Positions 8,645-17,852 of a DNA stretch of 64,000 bases are shown here, piece after piece; the first letter of the stretch is position 1; each line of letters starts with the position of its first letter. Location of the stretch: contig NC_022080.4 in NCBI RefSeq assembly GCF_000445995.2, forward strand, positions 2,266,001 to 2,330,000, written 5' to 3'. This stretch comes from Geobacillus genomosp. 3. Lineage in GTDB: Bacteria; Bacillota; Bacilli; Bacillales; Anoxybacillaceae. Position numbers and translations under genes: made by a program. The notes under the pieces are model-generated. The model was not told where the DNA came from, did not search any database, and saw only the letters and a program-made list of their open reading frames with translations.

Positions 8645-9658
8645 TCATCTCCCCTTCGCTGAAGATAAATCGGATGCTACATCCAATATCCAGTCTTCCT
8701 GTCCCGCCACAGCTTTTCGGCGTCCTAATTCTATTAAAATTTCTCTCGGATCTACGCCGAACTTTTCCCCGGCTTGTTTTGCATGCCATAAAAACGTCGA
8801 GTATACACCGGTAAATCCGATCGTCAACGCATCCCGGTTGACGATCATTGGGGAATCCATGAGGGGATCCACGATATATTCCGCCGCATCCATGATTTGA
8901 AACAAATCAATACCTGTCTCTATGCCCATTCTGGATAAGACGGCGACCAGCACCTCCGTTTGGGTATTTCCCGAACCTGCCCCTAAACCGCGCGTGCTCG
9001 CATCAATGTTGGTGGCACCTGCTTGAATGGCGGCCAGACTGTTTCCGATAGCCAACCCTAGATTATTGTGGGCATGGAATCCGATAGGCACATTCAACAC
9101 TTTTTTCAACGCTATGACTCGGTCTATCACATCTTGCGGCAACATCGTACCGGCCGAATCTACAATATACACTATGTCCGCTCCATAGGATTCCATCAAT
9201 TTGGCTTGCTGTGCCAATTCTTCTGGTGACAGCATGTGAGCCATCATAAGAAATCCGACAGTTTCCAGTCCCAACTCTTTTGCTAATCCGAAATGTTGTT
9301 CCGACACGTCTGCTTCGGAACATTGGGTCGCAATACGCACCATTTGAATACCGCAGTCTTTCGCTTGTTGCAATTCTTTCTTTGTGCCGATTCCCGGAAG
9401 CAGAAGGGCTGCGATTTTTGCCCGTCTGCTCGTTTTCGCCGCTTCTTCGATCAATTCCATTTCCTCCACAAGCGACATCCCGTACTGCAAAGACGAACCG
9501 CCTAATCCATCACCATGAGATACTTCGATAACTGGCACTCCCGCTTCATCTAACGCTTGCACGATTTGCCGTACGTTCTCCTTTGTAAATCGATGTCGAA
9601 TGGCATGAGAACCGTCTCGAAGCGTCGTATCCATTATTCGAATGGCTTGCTTAGGCAC
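8645..9658 (-). CDS. 4-hydroxy-2-oxovalerate aldolase
   Basis: The 337-residue DmpG/BphI-type aldolase starts with [17 protein letters not shown] (HMGL-like TIM barrel, divalent metal) and shows [15 protein letters not shown] with the metal-binding HxH-type residues and [13 protein letters not shown]. It splits 4-hydroxy-2-oxovalerate into pyruvate and acetaldehyde. The acetaldehyde is normally channelled to the partner acylating dehydrogenase encoded by the gene just upstream (9705-10613). Length and motifs are complete. Confidence 0.95.
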   Translation of the reverse strand: MPKQAIRIMDTTLRDGSHAIRHRFTKENVRQIVQALDEAGVPVIEVSHGDGLGGSSLQYGMSLVEEMELIEEAAKTSRRAKIAALLLPGIGTKKELQQAKDCGIQMVRIATQCSEADVSEQHFGLAKELGLETVGFLMMAHMLSPEELAQQAKLMESYGADIVYIVDSAGTMLPQDVIDRVIALKKVLNVPIGFHAHNNLGLAIGNSLAAIQAGATNIDASTRGLGAGSGNTQTEVLVAVLSRMGIETGIDLFQIMDAAEYIVDPLMDSPMIVNRDALTIGFTGVYSTFLWHAKQAGEKFGVDPREILIELGRRKAVAGQEDWILDVASDLSSAKGR

Positions 9659-9704
9659 TTTCTTCTCATCCTCTCTTTTATAAAACAGTAATTTCCAAAA
9701 TCAA

Positions 9705-10613
9705 TTACGCTGTCGATGTCATTTCAATAAGCCGTTTTGCGATAACTTCACCAACTTGTTTTGCTGAAGCGGTCATAATGTCTAAATTACCTGCTGAAAC
9801 AGGAAGGAAATCGCCGGCCCCTTCCACTTCTAAGAGCAAGATGACAACGTCCAACCGTCCTTTCGGAGTCTCCCGTCTGTCAAAAATAGGTTCTCCCTTC
9901 AGCCGATACCCCGGCACATATTGCTGAACGTCATGAATCATTTGGCCAATCGAGTGGCGAATTTGATGGTCATCGCCATCTTCGTAAGCGATATAAACCG
10001 TATTGCGCATAAGAATAGGCGGTTTAGCCGGATTAAGAATAATGATCGCTTTTCCCTTTTCCGCTCCTCCGATCACTTCCAATCCACGGGACGTGGTAAA
10101 TGTGAATTCATCAATGTTCTGTCTCGTACCAGGTCCAGCCGAACTGCTAGATACGGTTGACACCATTTCGGCATATTTGACGTTTGCCACTCGACTGACC
10201 GCATAAACTAGCGGAATTGTGGCTTGGCCGCCGCAAGTAATCAAATTGACATTATCTTTATCAACATGTTCCATTAAATTAACAGGCGGAACTACATATG
10301 GTCCTACCGCTGCTGGAGTCAGATCAATGGCCACTTTACCTGCTTCTTTTAAACGTTTCGCATGTTTCAGATGAGCTTTCGCGCTCGTGGCATCAAAAAC
10401 GATTTTGATTTCGGGATCTTCCAATATGGCATCAATTCCTCCGGCGGTAGCGTACACACCCTCCGCTCGGGCCCGTGCTAATCCTTCTGATTGAGGATCA
10501 ATGCCGGCAATCATGCTTAGTTCAAGTACCCATCGTTTTTTCAATATTTTGTACATTAAATCCGTTCCAATATTTCCTGATCCGAGAATCGCTACTTTCA
10601 CTGTTCGGTTCAT
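9705..10613 (-). CDS. Acetaldehyde dehydrogenase (acylating)
   Basis: The 302-residue DmpF/BphJ-type enzyme has the NAD-binding start [16 protein letters not shown], the catalytic cysteine in [12 protein letters not shown], and [17 protein letters not shown]. It converts acetaldehyde, NAD and CoA to acetyl-CoA in complex with the aldolase of the next gene. Its start overlaps the hydratase gene by four bases (10610-10613). It completes the lower meta-cleavage pathway. Confidence 0.95.
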   Translation of the reverse strand: MNRTVKVAILGSGNIGTDLMYKILKKRWVLELSMIAGIDPQSEGLARARAEGVYATAGGIDAILEDPEIKIVFDATSAKAHLKHAKRLKEAGKVAIDLTPAAVGPYVVPPVNLMEHVDKDNVNLITCGGQATIPLVYAVSRVANVKYAEMVSTVSSSSAGPGTRQNIDEFTFTTSRGLEVIGGAEKGKAIIILNPAKPPILMRNTVYIAYEDGDDHQIRHSIGQMIHDVQQYVPGYRLKGEPIFDRRETPKGRLDVVILLLEVEGAGDFLPVSAGNLDIMTASAKQVGEVIAKRLIEMTSTA

Positions 10614-11398
10614 CCGTTAACATACACCTCCACAGAAGAGAGTCCTTCACCGAAGGTCGCTTTGTAATGACCGGGAATAAGATCGAAAGCCGGGGTAAAG
10701 GAGCCTGACAATATGATCATTCCCGCCTGCAGTTTTTCTCCCCATTCCGACAATTTATTGGCTAACCATGCGACGGCACGGGCGGGATGTCCCAGTACGG
10801 CAGCGCCTGCCGCCGTACCGATGAGCTTTCCATTTCGTTCAAGCACTAATCCAACATGCCGCAAATCTAACTGATCCGGTGCTGCTACTTGACTGCCAAA
10901 GACGACTCCCCAATGCGATCCATTGTCAGCAATAGTATCCGCAATCTGAATCTTCCAATCTTGAATGCGGCTGTCAATCAGCTCAAAAGCGGGCATCACC
11001 GCTTTGGTAGCAGCAAGAACGTGAGGGACGGTCACTCCTGGTCCCTCCAAATCTTTTTCTAGTAAGAAAGCGATTTCAGCTTCAATCCGTGGGGTGATCA
11101 TCTCATTTTTCGAAACAATAACACCGTTTTCAAATGCAAATTGTGAGAACATCACTCCGAAGTCCGGCTCGAACACATTCAATTGTTTTTGGATTCCTTC
11201 GCTCGTAAGACCGATCTTATGTCCGATGATAGTGCGATGTTGTTGTTGATGAAGTCGGATTAAATATCTTTGAATTTGATAAGCATCCGCCACACTTAAA
11301 GAAGGATACGTTTCTGTCAATGGAGGAAGCGCCTGCTTTTTCTCGAATGCATCAAACAGCATTTGAGCAATAGCTTGAAGATTTACCTTTTCTCTCAT
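10610..11398 (-). CDS. 2-hydroxypenta-2,4-dienoate hydratase family protein
   Basis: From the ATG at 11398 ([18 protein letters not shown]) the protein is 262 residues, the usual size for the MhpD/DmpE/XylJ family. Visible family features are [37 protein letters not shown] and [13 protein letters not shown]. It hydrates 2-hydroxypentadienoate to 4-hydroxy-2-oxovalerate. A much longer open frame reaches 11629, but AAGGGG lies upstream of 11398 and the preceding gene ends at 11400, so the long version is rejected. A 4-oxalocrotonate decarboxylase, which shares the fold, is a less likely alternative. Confidence 0.9.
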   Translation of the reverse strand: MREKVNLQAIAQMLFDAFEKKQALPPLTETYPSLSVADAYQIQRYLIRLHQQQHRTIIGHKIGLTSEGIQKQLNVFEPDFGVMFSQFAFENGVIVSKNEMITPRIEAEIAFLLEKDLEGPGVTVPHVLAATKAVMPAFELIDSRIQDWKIQIADTIADNGSHWGVVFGSQVAAPDQLDLRHVGLVLERNGKLIGTAAGAAVLGHPARAVAWLANKLSEWGEKLQAGMIILSGSFTPAFDLIPGHYKATFGEGLSSVEVYVNG

Positions 11399-11399
11399 A

Positions 11400-12281
11400 T
11401 CAAGACCCCTTGGCAAAAGATTCAGGTGGGAGTGCTCCCCATGTGCTGAAAGCAGGTGGGAAATCCGGCCATACTTTATGAGGAACGGAGCGATCCGCTC
11501 TTGGCATTTCCGCCGACAACTCGATGCGGTTTCCACTCGGATCAAGAAAATACGTAAATAAATTTCCACCGACCCCATGTCTCCCCGGACCCGTTTCAAT
11601 CTTATAACCAGCTTGAGCAAGCAAATCACAGGCCCGTTTCATATCCTCAAATCCGCTTACGAGGAAAGCAAAGTGATGCAGTGTCGTGTCTTCCGAAGTC
11701 CCAATCAAAGCTACATCATGATGATAGTCAGAAGCATGCGTCCATGCCGCTCCCCATACGCCTGGAGCTGGTTCAAACACATCGGCCACTCTAAAATCGA
11801 GAGCTTCTTGCAAAAATTCTGCCAATCCTTTTACATCTTTCGTATGCAGTGTAATATGATCTGCATCTAGTATCCCTATGCCTCGACTACCTTTATGTCC
11901 TGCTACAGGATGAAGGTAATGAGGACGATCTTCCATTAAAGCTAGTTCGAGTTGATGGCCGCTCGGTGCCGCAAACCGTAGCGCTACTTTTTTCCCCGGT
12001 TCTGGATTAGACATTCGCTGCGTAGAAATCCCCAGATTTGTCAATTTCTTTTCGTAGTATTGAATATCTTCCTCATCGGCAACCTGCAAAGCAAACTGCT
12101 CAACGCCGGTGCCGCCTTCTTTGATGGCGATATCGAACGTTTCGTCAGCGCCACAGCCGAAATACACGACTCCCTTTTCTCTTGCTAGTTCATGCATGCC
12201 GATGACATCACGGTAAAATTCAATCGATTTTTCCAAATCTTTCACACGAATCGTTCCATTAGCAAATTTAAAAATTCCCAT
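11400..12281 (-). CDS. Extradiol (VOC) dioxygenase, second paralogue
   Basis: From the ATG at 12281 (MGIFKFANGTIRV) the protein has 293 residues. Two VOC modules are present, with metal ligands His142 (ADHITLHTKD), His203 (TLHHFAFLV) and Glu254 (NRIELSAEM). It therefore should cleave a catechol ring at the meta position. It is only distantly similar to the HPCD-like enzyme at 7218. The upstream in-frame ATG at 12290 touches the GGGAGG ribosome-binding site and is unlikely. It heads the lower-pathway gene run (hydratase, dehydrogenase, aldolase), so it is the best candidate for the main ring-cleavage step. Confidence 0.85.
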   Translation of the reverse strand: MGIFKFANGTIRVKDLEKSIEFYRDVIGMHELAREKGVVYFGCGADETFDIAIKEGGTGVEQFALQVADEEDIQYYEKKLTNLGISTQRMSNPEPGKKVALRFAAPSGHQLELALMEDRPHYLHPVAGHKGSRGIGILDADHITLHTKDVKGLAEFLQEALDFRVADVFEPAPGVWGAAWTHASDYHHDVALIGTSEDTTLHHFAFLVSGFEDMKRACDLLAQAGYKIETGPGRHGVGGNLFTYFLDPSGNRIELSAEMPRADRSVPHKVWPDFPPAFSTWGALPPESFAKGS

Positions 12282-12333
12282 GTGAGACATCCTCCCTCTA
12301 GAAATGTTGATATATCAAGGCTTTTCGGCCTCT

Positions 12334-12347
12334 CAGGGGTGCCGAAA
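12334..12347. repeat. IS1111-type sub-terminal inverted repeat, left
   Basis: CAGGGGTGCCGAAA pairs with TTTGGCACCCCTG at 13995-14007 with one mismatch. It marks the 3' end of the transposase unit. Confidence 0.75.
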
Positions 12348-12349
12348 AA

Positions 12350-12677
12350 ATATTTTTCGACAAAATCCCTTACATCCTTTTTCAATTTTGTGGATATCTT
12401 ACAGACCTAGGGTGCGCTTCGCGGCCACGCCTGGATCCATTTTCCTGACGTGGGAGGAAGTGTATTCGATGCACCCTTGGATCTCCGCATCGCTGATGAG
12501 GACGAACCCTCCCATGTCTCCGGGCGTCTTTGCGCCAACATTCCCTCGTTCGGTCTCGTCATCAGGCGGAGGCCGGCCAAGCTCCTTTCGGGACTCGAGG
12601 TCGAATGGATGAGATCACGCCAGCTTCTCCGGTGTCATCCTGTTGTCCAACACTTCTTCCGTTCGTGGGGGGAGGCC
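12350..12677 (-). ncRNA. Candidate bridge (seek) RNA region of the IS110-family element
   Basis: About 330 noncoding bases follow the transposase stop and reach the sub-terminal repeat. In IS1111-group elements this side is known to encode the guide RNA that pairs with target and donor DNA. The stretch is GC-rich and has several short inverted repeats, but I cannot identify the guide loops by eye. The exact RNA ends are unknown. Confidence 0.4.
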
Positions 12678-13961
12678 TTAGGCCGCCCGGTGTGGAACAT
12701 GGGACAAGACGTCCTGCCTCATTCGCTCCGCGTCAAACGCTTGTTTCTTCGTGCAAATCGCAAACAGCACATTCAACAGCTTTCGGCATAACGCGACGAT
12801 GGACTGCTTTCCGGTCAGCGGGTTGACGGGCCGGGTCGTATAGTACTCATGCAGCTCGCGAAACGCCTCATTGTGCCGGATCAGCGGAATCACCGCCCGA
12901 AACAGCACCGATCGCAGCCGTTTCCGTCCCCGCTTCGAGATGTGCTTTTGCCCTTTGCGCTGGCCGGAGGAGTTCTCCTTGAGCGTCAGGCCCGCCAACT
13001 TCACCAATTGACGCGGGTCCCGATAGTGGGCAAAACTGCCGATCTCCGCCAGCAGATCGATGATCGTGGCATCTCCCAACCCGTCGACCGTTTTCAGCCA
13101 TTGATACTCCATCGTTGTTTGAACCAATGCCTTCAACTCGGCGTCCAACGCTGCGATTTCGGCCTCGAACTGGCGGTATTGGCGGACGAGCGCGGCGATC
13201 TCAAACCGGGCCATCGTCGTCCCTTCCGTCACCCCAATCGAGCCCTTCGCGGCGTCGATCAACGCCTGAATTTTCGCTTTCTGCGGGCATTTCAGCCCTT
13301 CGCTTTGCCGGTACGCCTCCAGAAGCTCCTCGGCGGTCCGACCCGCCATATCGGCCGGAAGCGGCGTCCACTCCAGCACCGCCAGCGCTGTTTTCCCCAG
13401 GTCGCGAAACACGGTCCAAAACTCTGGAAAATACCGATCCGTCCAACGGATGATCGCGTTTTTCACCGCCGCCTGTTCCTTCCGGAGCTTCTCTTTGAGC
13501 GTGCTCCCGACGCGCAAATCCGCTTCGATCTCGTGCAGCAGCCGGGGGACGAGGAATCGCCCGTCTTTCGCCAGCCTGGCGATGACCAGGGCGTCTTTGG
13601 CGTCGTGTTTCGTCGGCAGGTTGTCATCGAGTTCTTTCGACCGGCACACATGCGCCGGGTTGACCATGACCAGCGGGATCCCGTTTTCCTCGAGGAAGTA
13701 GGCCAGGTTCAACCAGTAGTGCCCGGTCGGCTCCACAGCGACGATCACCTGTGACTTCCCGAACGCTTTCCTCCCCTCCTGAATCGCTTCATACAGCTGT
13801 TGAAACCCCTCTTTCGACTGGAAGATCGGGAACGACTTGCGAAGCACGCGCCCCCGGTCATCCACGAAGCAGGCGTAGTGGGTTCGTTTCGCGATATCGA
13901 TGCCCACGACCAATGTGTGTTCCGTGACTTGATTGATTTTCTGATTTTGTGTACAATTCAT
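12678..13961 (-). CDS. IS110-family transposase (DEDD recombinase)
   Basis: The 427-residue protein begins with the RuvC-like domain: VVGIDIAKRTHYACFVD (first Asp), VAVEPTGHYWLNLA (Glu) and KHDAKDALVIARLA (Asp pair). The C-terminal Transposase_20 domain has LKTVDGLGDATIIDLLAEIG and GLTLKENSSGQRKGQKHISKRG. It catalyses RNA-guided recombination of the element. The ATG at 13961 follows AAGGAGG by seven bases. The frame is intact. Open frames on the opposite strand are shadows. Confidence 0.93.
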   Translation of the reverse strand: MNCTQNQKINQVTEHTLVVGIDIAKRTHYACFVDDRGRVLRKSFPIFQSKEGFQQLYEAIQEGRKAFGKSQVIVAVEPTGHYWLNLAYFLEENGIPLVMVNPAHVCRSKELDDNLPTKHDAKDALVIARLAKDGRFLVPRLLHEIEADLRVGSTLKEKLRKEQAAVKNAIIRWTDRYFPEFWTVFRDLGKTALAVLEWTPLPADMAGRTAEELLEAYRQSEGLKCPQKAKIQALIDAAKGSIGVTEGTTMARFEIAALVRQYRQFEAEIAALDAELKALVQTTMEYQWLKTVDGLGDATIIDLLAEIGSFAHYRDPRQLVKLAGLTLKENSSGQRKGQKHISKRGRKRLRSVLFRAVIPLIRHNEAFRELHEYYTTRPVNPLTGKQSIVALCRKLLNVLFAICTKKQAFDAERMRQDVLSHVPHRAA

Positions 13962-13994
13962 CTGAAGTCCTCCTTGGCATGATGGTAGGTATTG

Positions 13995-14007
13995 TTTGGC
14001 ACCCCTG
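13995..14007. repeat. IS1111-type sub-terminal inverted repeat, right
   Basis: TTTGGCACCCCTG is the partner of 12334-12347 and lies just upstream of the transposase gene. Confidence 0.75.
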
Positions 14008-14069
14008 CATCATACCAAGAGGGCTTTTTTTGATCAAGTCCCCGGAAAAGCTCCTAACGGGAATGCTCC

Positions 14070-14576
14070 TTAATTGTTTTTAAAATATTCCTTAAAACTA
14101 ATCATTCCTAGACTTTCCCGCCGATTGGCATCCAGCGCGTCCAACAGCCTAGAATTTTCGATTAACAGCATTCGAACATCGGTATCTCCAGAATTATAGT
14201 GTCTATGCCAAATCCAAGGAGGGGTATACACAAAATCCCCTGTCGACCACTTGACGATTTGGTCGCCAATTTCTGAATATCCCTCCCCTTCAATGACATA
14301 ATGGATCGATTCATGAACGTGACGCTGTAAATCTGTGCTGCTATGAGCCGGAATTCTTTGTAAATAAAACTCCATTGTTTTCGTCGGAATGTCCACCAAC
14401 ACTCCGATTTCACTCGGGTTTCCTGTAACACTGCTGTCTAGCCAAATGGCATCGTTAGAGTGCACTACTAAACAATCGGAGGAGACATTTTGGTTATCAC
14501 GTTGTTTCAACTTTTTTAACTTCTCCATAAACGAGTGGAGTTTCTCTTCTTTTGTCTGGTGATTTCGATTTTGCAT
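14070..14576 (-). CDS. Cupin-domain protein
   Basis: The 168-residue protein contains one cupin barrel: RHVHESIHYVIEGEGYSEIG (motif 1 with metal-binding His residues) and GDFVYTPPWIWHRHYN (motif 2). The pattern resembles one half of gentisate 1,2-dioxygenase-type bicupins, but the protein is single-domain and too short for a canonical gentisate dioxygenase. The first 35 residues are charged and probably helical. It lies 18 bases after an SDR gene in the catabolic operon, so a role in handling an aromatic acid intermediate is likely; the reaction is unknown. Confidence 0.75.
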   Translation of the reverse strand: MQNRNHQTKEEKLHSFMEKLKKLKQRDNQNVSSDCLVVHSNDAIWLDSSVTGNPSEIGVLVDIPTKTMEFYLQRIPAHSSTDLQRHVHESIHYVIEGEGYSEIGDQIVKWSTGDFVYTPPWIWHRHYNSGDTDVRMLLIENSRLLDALDANRRESLGMISFKEYFKNN

Positions 14577-14594
14577 AAATTCTTTCTCCCTTCT

Positions 14595-15383
14595 TTAGAG
14601 TGGACTGACTAAGGTGAATCCTCCGTCAATAACATGCGTCTGACCTGTCATAAAAGAGGATTGTTCCGAAGCCAGAAACGCCACAAGGGAAGCTATGTCA
14701 TCCGGCGTTCCGAATCTTCCGACAGGAATATTTTTTAAATCTTCTTTAAGCACCTCCTCTAAAGAGAGACCCGCTTCGTTCGCCCGGAATTGGGCGATCT
14801 GCCGAATGCGATCGGTGTCGATATGTGCGGGAGAAATCACATGCGTGGTGATACCATATGGTGCCACTTCACAGGCAAGTGATTCAGCAAGTGCTTTCAC
14901 TCCAGCCCTCATCACGTTCGACAAATGCAGATTCGGCAATGGACGAATCACTGAGGATGAAGTCATATAGATCAAACGACCCCACCGTTTTTCCTGCATG
15001 CCAGGAAGCACCGCCTTTGTCAGACGGATAGCTGCATCCAAAATTAATCGATACGCCACCTCCCAGTCAGAACTGTTCAATTCGAGAAAGCGGCCTGGTT
15101 TAGGTCCTCCTGTATTGTAAACAAGAATATCAATACCGCCCATGTCGGCTATCGCCCGGTTCGCCAATTCCTCAACAGAAGATGCATCGGTAAAATCAGA
15201 AGGAAGATAGTACACTTTCGCCCCGGTCTTGCTAGCAATCTCATAGGCCGTACGCGGAAGCAGATCCGTTTCGATACCGCTTAAAAATACGGTGGCTCCT
15301 TCTTTGGCAAACCGTTCCGCAATCCCTCTGCCTATCCCCGAACTTGAAGCCGTAACTAATGCCTTTTTTCCTTTCAACCCCAT
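14595..15383 (-). CDS. SDR-family oxidoreductase lacking the usual Tyr/Lys pair
   Basis: The 262-residue Rossmann protein has the cofactor motif TASSSGIGRGIA and the C-terminal FMTGQTHVIDGGFT end of the FabG-like SDR group. The structural NNAG motif is changed to YNTGG. The catalytic stretch reads TSSSVIRPLPNLHLSNVMRAG, so the YxxxK of classical SDRs is replaced by a LSNVMRAG-type segment known from a divergent BKR-like SDR subgroup. It sits between the HpaB-like monooxygenase (15 bases upstream) and the cupin. The oxidation step it serves is unclear; non-classical catalysis or loss of activity are both possible. Confidence 0.82.
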   Translation of the reverse strand: MGLKGKKALVTASSSGIGRGIAERFAKEGATVFLSGIETDLLPRTAYEIASKTGAKVYYLPSDFTDASSVEELANRAIADMGGIDILVYNTGGPKPGRFLELNSSDWEVAYRLILDAAIRLTKAVLPGMQEKRWGRLIYMTSSSVIRPLPNLHLSNVMRAGVKALAESLACEVAPYGITTHVISPAHIDTDRIRQIAQFRANEAGLSLEEVLKEDLKNIPVGRFGTPDDIASLVAFLASEQSSFMTGQTHVIDGGFTLVSPL

Positions 15384-15397
15384 GTGCGCATCCCACC

Positions 15398-16858
15398 TTA
15401 TTGGCTGCTAGTTTGTTCAATATTGTAAGAAGCAAGTAGTCTATCGACCAAAGCCAGTGCTTCCTGCTTGTCGTAACCTAAGTATTGCGTTTGAATCCGT
15501 AGAAACATCGGATCGCCGGCATAAAATCGTTCATATAGTTCATGGCGGGAGCCGAAGTCTGACACCGCGATGTCCGCTGCCACTTTAAACAATTTGATCT
15601 TTTCTTCTGCCGTTACTGTTGCTCCGCGATAATATTTTTGAATATCTTTTGCGATCGGACTGTTAAACACCTCGACACTGGCTGGCTGATACATCAATCC
15701 ACCAGCAATCACCAGTTGAATAATCTCTCTTACACGCGGATACCAGCGGTTTCCTGAGTTTCGAATCGCATACAAAGGAGTTACATTTGGAAAATAAATG
15801 CCGTCCGCATTCGGTTTGGCTGTCGCTTCGGACGCCATCACAGCCGCCCGAATCAATTCGATATAGGTTGTGATCTCACCGATCATATCCTGTACATGAG
15901 GAAACTGATTGGTATTCACCATTTCCGTCGCTTTCATAACAATTCCTGCCAGAAACTGCAGCTTCGTTTGCAGGCGAATAGCTGTCTGATGTCCGGTAAA
16001 AGCATTGGAATTTAACTTCCAAATCGTATTGACCCGCTCGACATCTTGATAAATAAACACTCTTTCCCATGGAACGAGTACATCATCAAATACAACGACA
16101 CCGTCCAGTTCATCAAAGCGTGAAGCGAGTGGATGGTCATAAACCGATGATCGAGTGAACGGTTCCCGGGCAATCAAGCGAACTCCAGGAGTATTCATCG
16201 GTATTGCAAAAGAAATGGCGTATTTGTAATCTTTTTCAGTTGGTTTTCGTAGGTGAAACGGCCAAACAAGCATTTCATCAGCATATGGGCCTGCCGTCGC
16301 TAACATTTTAGCGCCTCGAACAATGATCCCTGCATCCGTTTCCTTCACCACTCCCAAATACGTATACTCATCCGGTTGTTCAGACGGCGGCTTGCCGCGG
16401 TCCACTTGGGGGTCAATTAACACGTGAGTTAAATACAAGTCATTTTCTCTGACATATTCGAAATAATTCCGAACATTGTCAGCATATGGACCGAAGAAGT
16501 CAGCATTGATGTACCACGCTGTCAGCATCGCGCTCATAAAATCTGTCGAGCGCCCCATCATTCCAAATGTTTGTTCCGCCCAGTCTTGATGCATCATGCG
16601 ACGAATCGCTAAATCTTCCTTGGATGTCGGAACTAAGAAAGAGGCACCAACAAGATCACCGCTTTTTGGAGACGGGAATAACATAAAAGATCGTTTCTCT
16701 TTTTCCCACTGCGAGTCATACAGACGGGCAATGGAATTCACCGCTGGTGCTAAAACTGGATGTGTTGTAGGATCTGTAACTTTTTCATTACCAATCCACG
16801 TTTCTGGCGGATTGTTTTTCAACCTCTCTATATAGTCAATTCCTTTCCGTGCTCCCAT
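15398..16858 (-). CDS. 4-hydroxyphenylacetate 3-monooxygenase (HpaB) family flavoprotein
   Basis: The 486-residue protein has the HpaB/PheA fold: N-terminal Y(I)ERLKNNPPETWIGNEKV, the substrate-loop region HVLIDPQVDRGKPPSEQPDEY, IVRGAKMLATAGPYADEMLV, and VVFDDVLVPWERVFIYQDVERVN in the FAD-binding middle. Members use FADH2 and O2 to ortho-hydroxylate phenols to catechols, with reduced flavin supplied by a separate HpaC-type reductase, here probably 8162-8644. It starts two bases after the hydrolase stop. The substrate could be 4-hydroxyphenylacetate, phenol or another phenol formed in this pathway. Confidence 0.88.
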   Translation of the reverse strand: MGARKGIDYIERLKNNPPETWIGNEKVTDPTTHPVLAPAVNSIARLYDSQWEKEKRSFMLFPSPKSGDLVGASFLVPTSKEDLAIRRMMHQDWAEQTFGMMGRSTDFMSAMLTAWYINADFFGPYADNVRNYFEYVRENDLYLTHVLIDPQVDRGKPPSEQPDEYTYLGVVKETDAGIIVRGAKMLATAGPYADEMLVWPFHLRKPTEKDYKYAISFAIPMNTPGVRLIAREPFTRSSVYDHPLASRFDELDGVVVFDDVLVPWERVFIYQDVERVNTIWKLNSNAFTGHQTAIRLQTKLQFLAGIVMKATEMVNTNQFPHVQDMIGEITTYIELIRAAVMASEATAKPNADGIYFPNVTPLYAIRNSGNRWYPRVREIIQLVIAGGLMYQPASVEVFNSPIAKDIQKYYRGATVTAEEKIKLFKVAADIAVSDFGSRHELYERFYAGDPMFLRIQTQYLGYDKQEALALVDRLLASYNIEQTSSQ

Positions 16859-16860
16859 AA

Positions 16861-17724
16861 TTATAGGCTCCCTTCTTTCAGAAACTTGCGATGCACTTCA
16901 TTAAATTCCTCTGGCTTTTCCCACTGTGGCCAGTGTCCCGCGTCTTTAATCACATGCAATTGGCTGTCTGGTATCCATTCCTTTAAAATCAGCGCTTCAT
17001 CGATTGTCCCTGTTGGATCATGGTCAGTCCATAATAGCAATGTAGGACACTGGATTTTACCACACCACTTAGGATCCCATGCGTAATCTTTTCGAACTTC
17101 CCAATCTTGAAGACACACAATATGGTAAACTGCCTTTTTAAACTCGGGTTGAGTATAGATTTGGTATCGAATGTTTACTAGTTCATCCGTTACAAAGCTT
17201 TTGTCGTAAAATAACCATTCTAACCGTGTTCGAACATTTTCCAGCGTTGCTTCGATAACCGCTTTGATGGTGGACTCTTTTACTTGTTTCATTACTTCCG
17301 GCTTGTTCGTGATATTCCCAGGAGTGTTCAAAATCAATTTATCGACAAGATCTGGATGATGTGCTGCCGTCCAAGCGACCACCCATCCTCCTAACGATTC
17401 ACCGGAAAGACTGAACGTTTTTAATCCCAACGCTTTCACCAACCCAACTAAATGATCACTTAAATAATCAATCGTATATGGTCTATCCGGCTTATCACTG
17501 TATCCATGCCCCACCATATCATAAGCGATCACTCGGAAATCTTTTGACAAGCCTTTGAAATTCCTAGCATACGCTTCAAGGTGTCCTCCTGTACCGTGGA
17601 CGAAAATAAGCGGTTCCCCTTCTCCGGCTTCAAATACTCGCGTGTTAATTCCGTTGACGTCAACATAATATTGCTTTAAGGGAATATCCAATATTTGCGA
17701 CCAAATACCTACTTTTTCACCCAA
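16861..17724 (-). CDS. Alpha/beta hydrolase, meta-cleavage-product hydrolase type
   Basis: The 287-residue protein has the oxyanion-hole motif FVHGTGGHLEAY, the nucleophile elbow SGESLGGWV (Ser), the acid LLWTDHDPTGTID and the catalytic His in DAGHWPQWEKPEEFN. This order and size match BphD/XylF-type C-C hydrolases. These split the ring-cleavage product into a carboxylic acid and 2-hydroxypentadienoate, the substrate of the hydratase at 10610-11398. It is the first gene of the sub-operon running down to the cupin, and a 263-base AT-rich control region lies upstream. A carboxylesterase role cannot be excluded. Confidence 0.85.
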   Translation of the reverse strand: MGEKVGIWSQILDIPLKQYYVDVNGINTRVFEAGEGEPLIFVHGTGGHLEAYARNFKGLSKDFRVIAYDMVGHGYSDKPDRPYTIDYLSDHLVGLVKALGLKTFSLSGESLGGWVVAWTAAHHPDLVDKLILNTPGNITNKPEVMKQVKESTIKAVIEATLENVRTRLEWLFYDKSFVTDELVNIRYQIYTQPEFKKAVYHIVCLQDWEVRKDYAWDPKWCGKIQCPTLLLWTDHDPTGTIDEALILKEWIPDSQLHVIKDAGHWPQWEKPEEFNEVHRKFLKEGSL

Positions 17725-17754
17725 CTTACCTTTCTCCTTTCTTTATGTTATAGA

Positions 17755-17798
17755 ATACTAGTATCTTAGTTACAAAGTTATCATTATAACGATGATAA
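17755..17798 (-). promoter_or_regulatory. Palindromic operator candidates before the hydrolase gene
   Basis: ATACTAGTAT (17755-17764) is a perfect 10-base palindrome 31-40 bases upstream of the hydrolase start. TTATCAT (17778-17784) and ATGATAA (17792-17798) form a 7-7-7 inverted repeat. Such sites are typical for dimeric repressors of catabolic operons. No cognate regulator is encoded in the island. Confidence 0.45.
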
Positions 17799-17805
17799 GT
17801 CAATA

Positions 17806-17847
17806 TTTTTTTATTTATTTTTTAAATTTTTTTATTTATTTTTTAAA
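17806..17847. repeat. Perfect 21-bp A/T tandem duplication
   Basis: Two identical 21-base units (17806-17826 and 17827-17847), each seven T, ATTTA, six T, AAA, lie in the hydrolase upstream region. They may be replication slippage, or an UP-element or bending tract. Confidence 0.7.
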
Positions 17848-17852
17848 TAATA

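Larger units (their letters stand above)
12321..14023 (-). mobile_element. IS110-family element, IS1111-like
   Basis: The element holds one DEDD-type transposase gene and sub-terminal inverted repeats CAGGGGTGCCGAAA (12334-12347) and TTTGGCACCCCTG (13995-14007). Sub-terminal repeats and a long noncoding end 3' of the transposase are marks of the IS1111 subgroup. GGCTTTT occurs at both borders (12319-12325 and 14022-14028), which suggests the approximate ends, but they cannot be fixed from one copy. It separates the cupin gene from the extradiol dioxygenase gene without visibly breaking either. Confidence 0.8.

Noticed and set aside
12849-13754. 301-codon plus-strand frame inside the IS110 transposase
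   Set aside because: Antisense shadow with biased Arg/Gln/His composition; the minus-strand DEDD motifs are clear.
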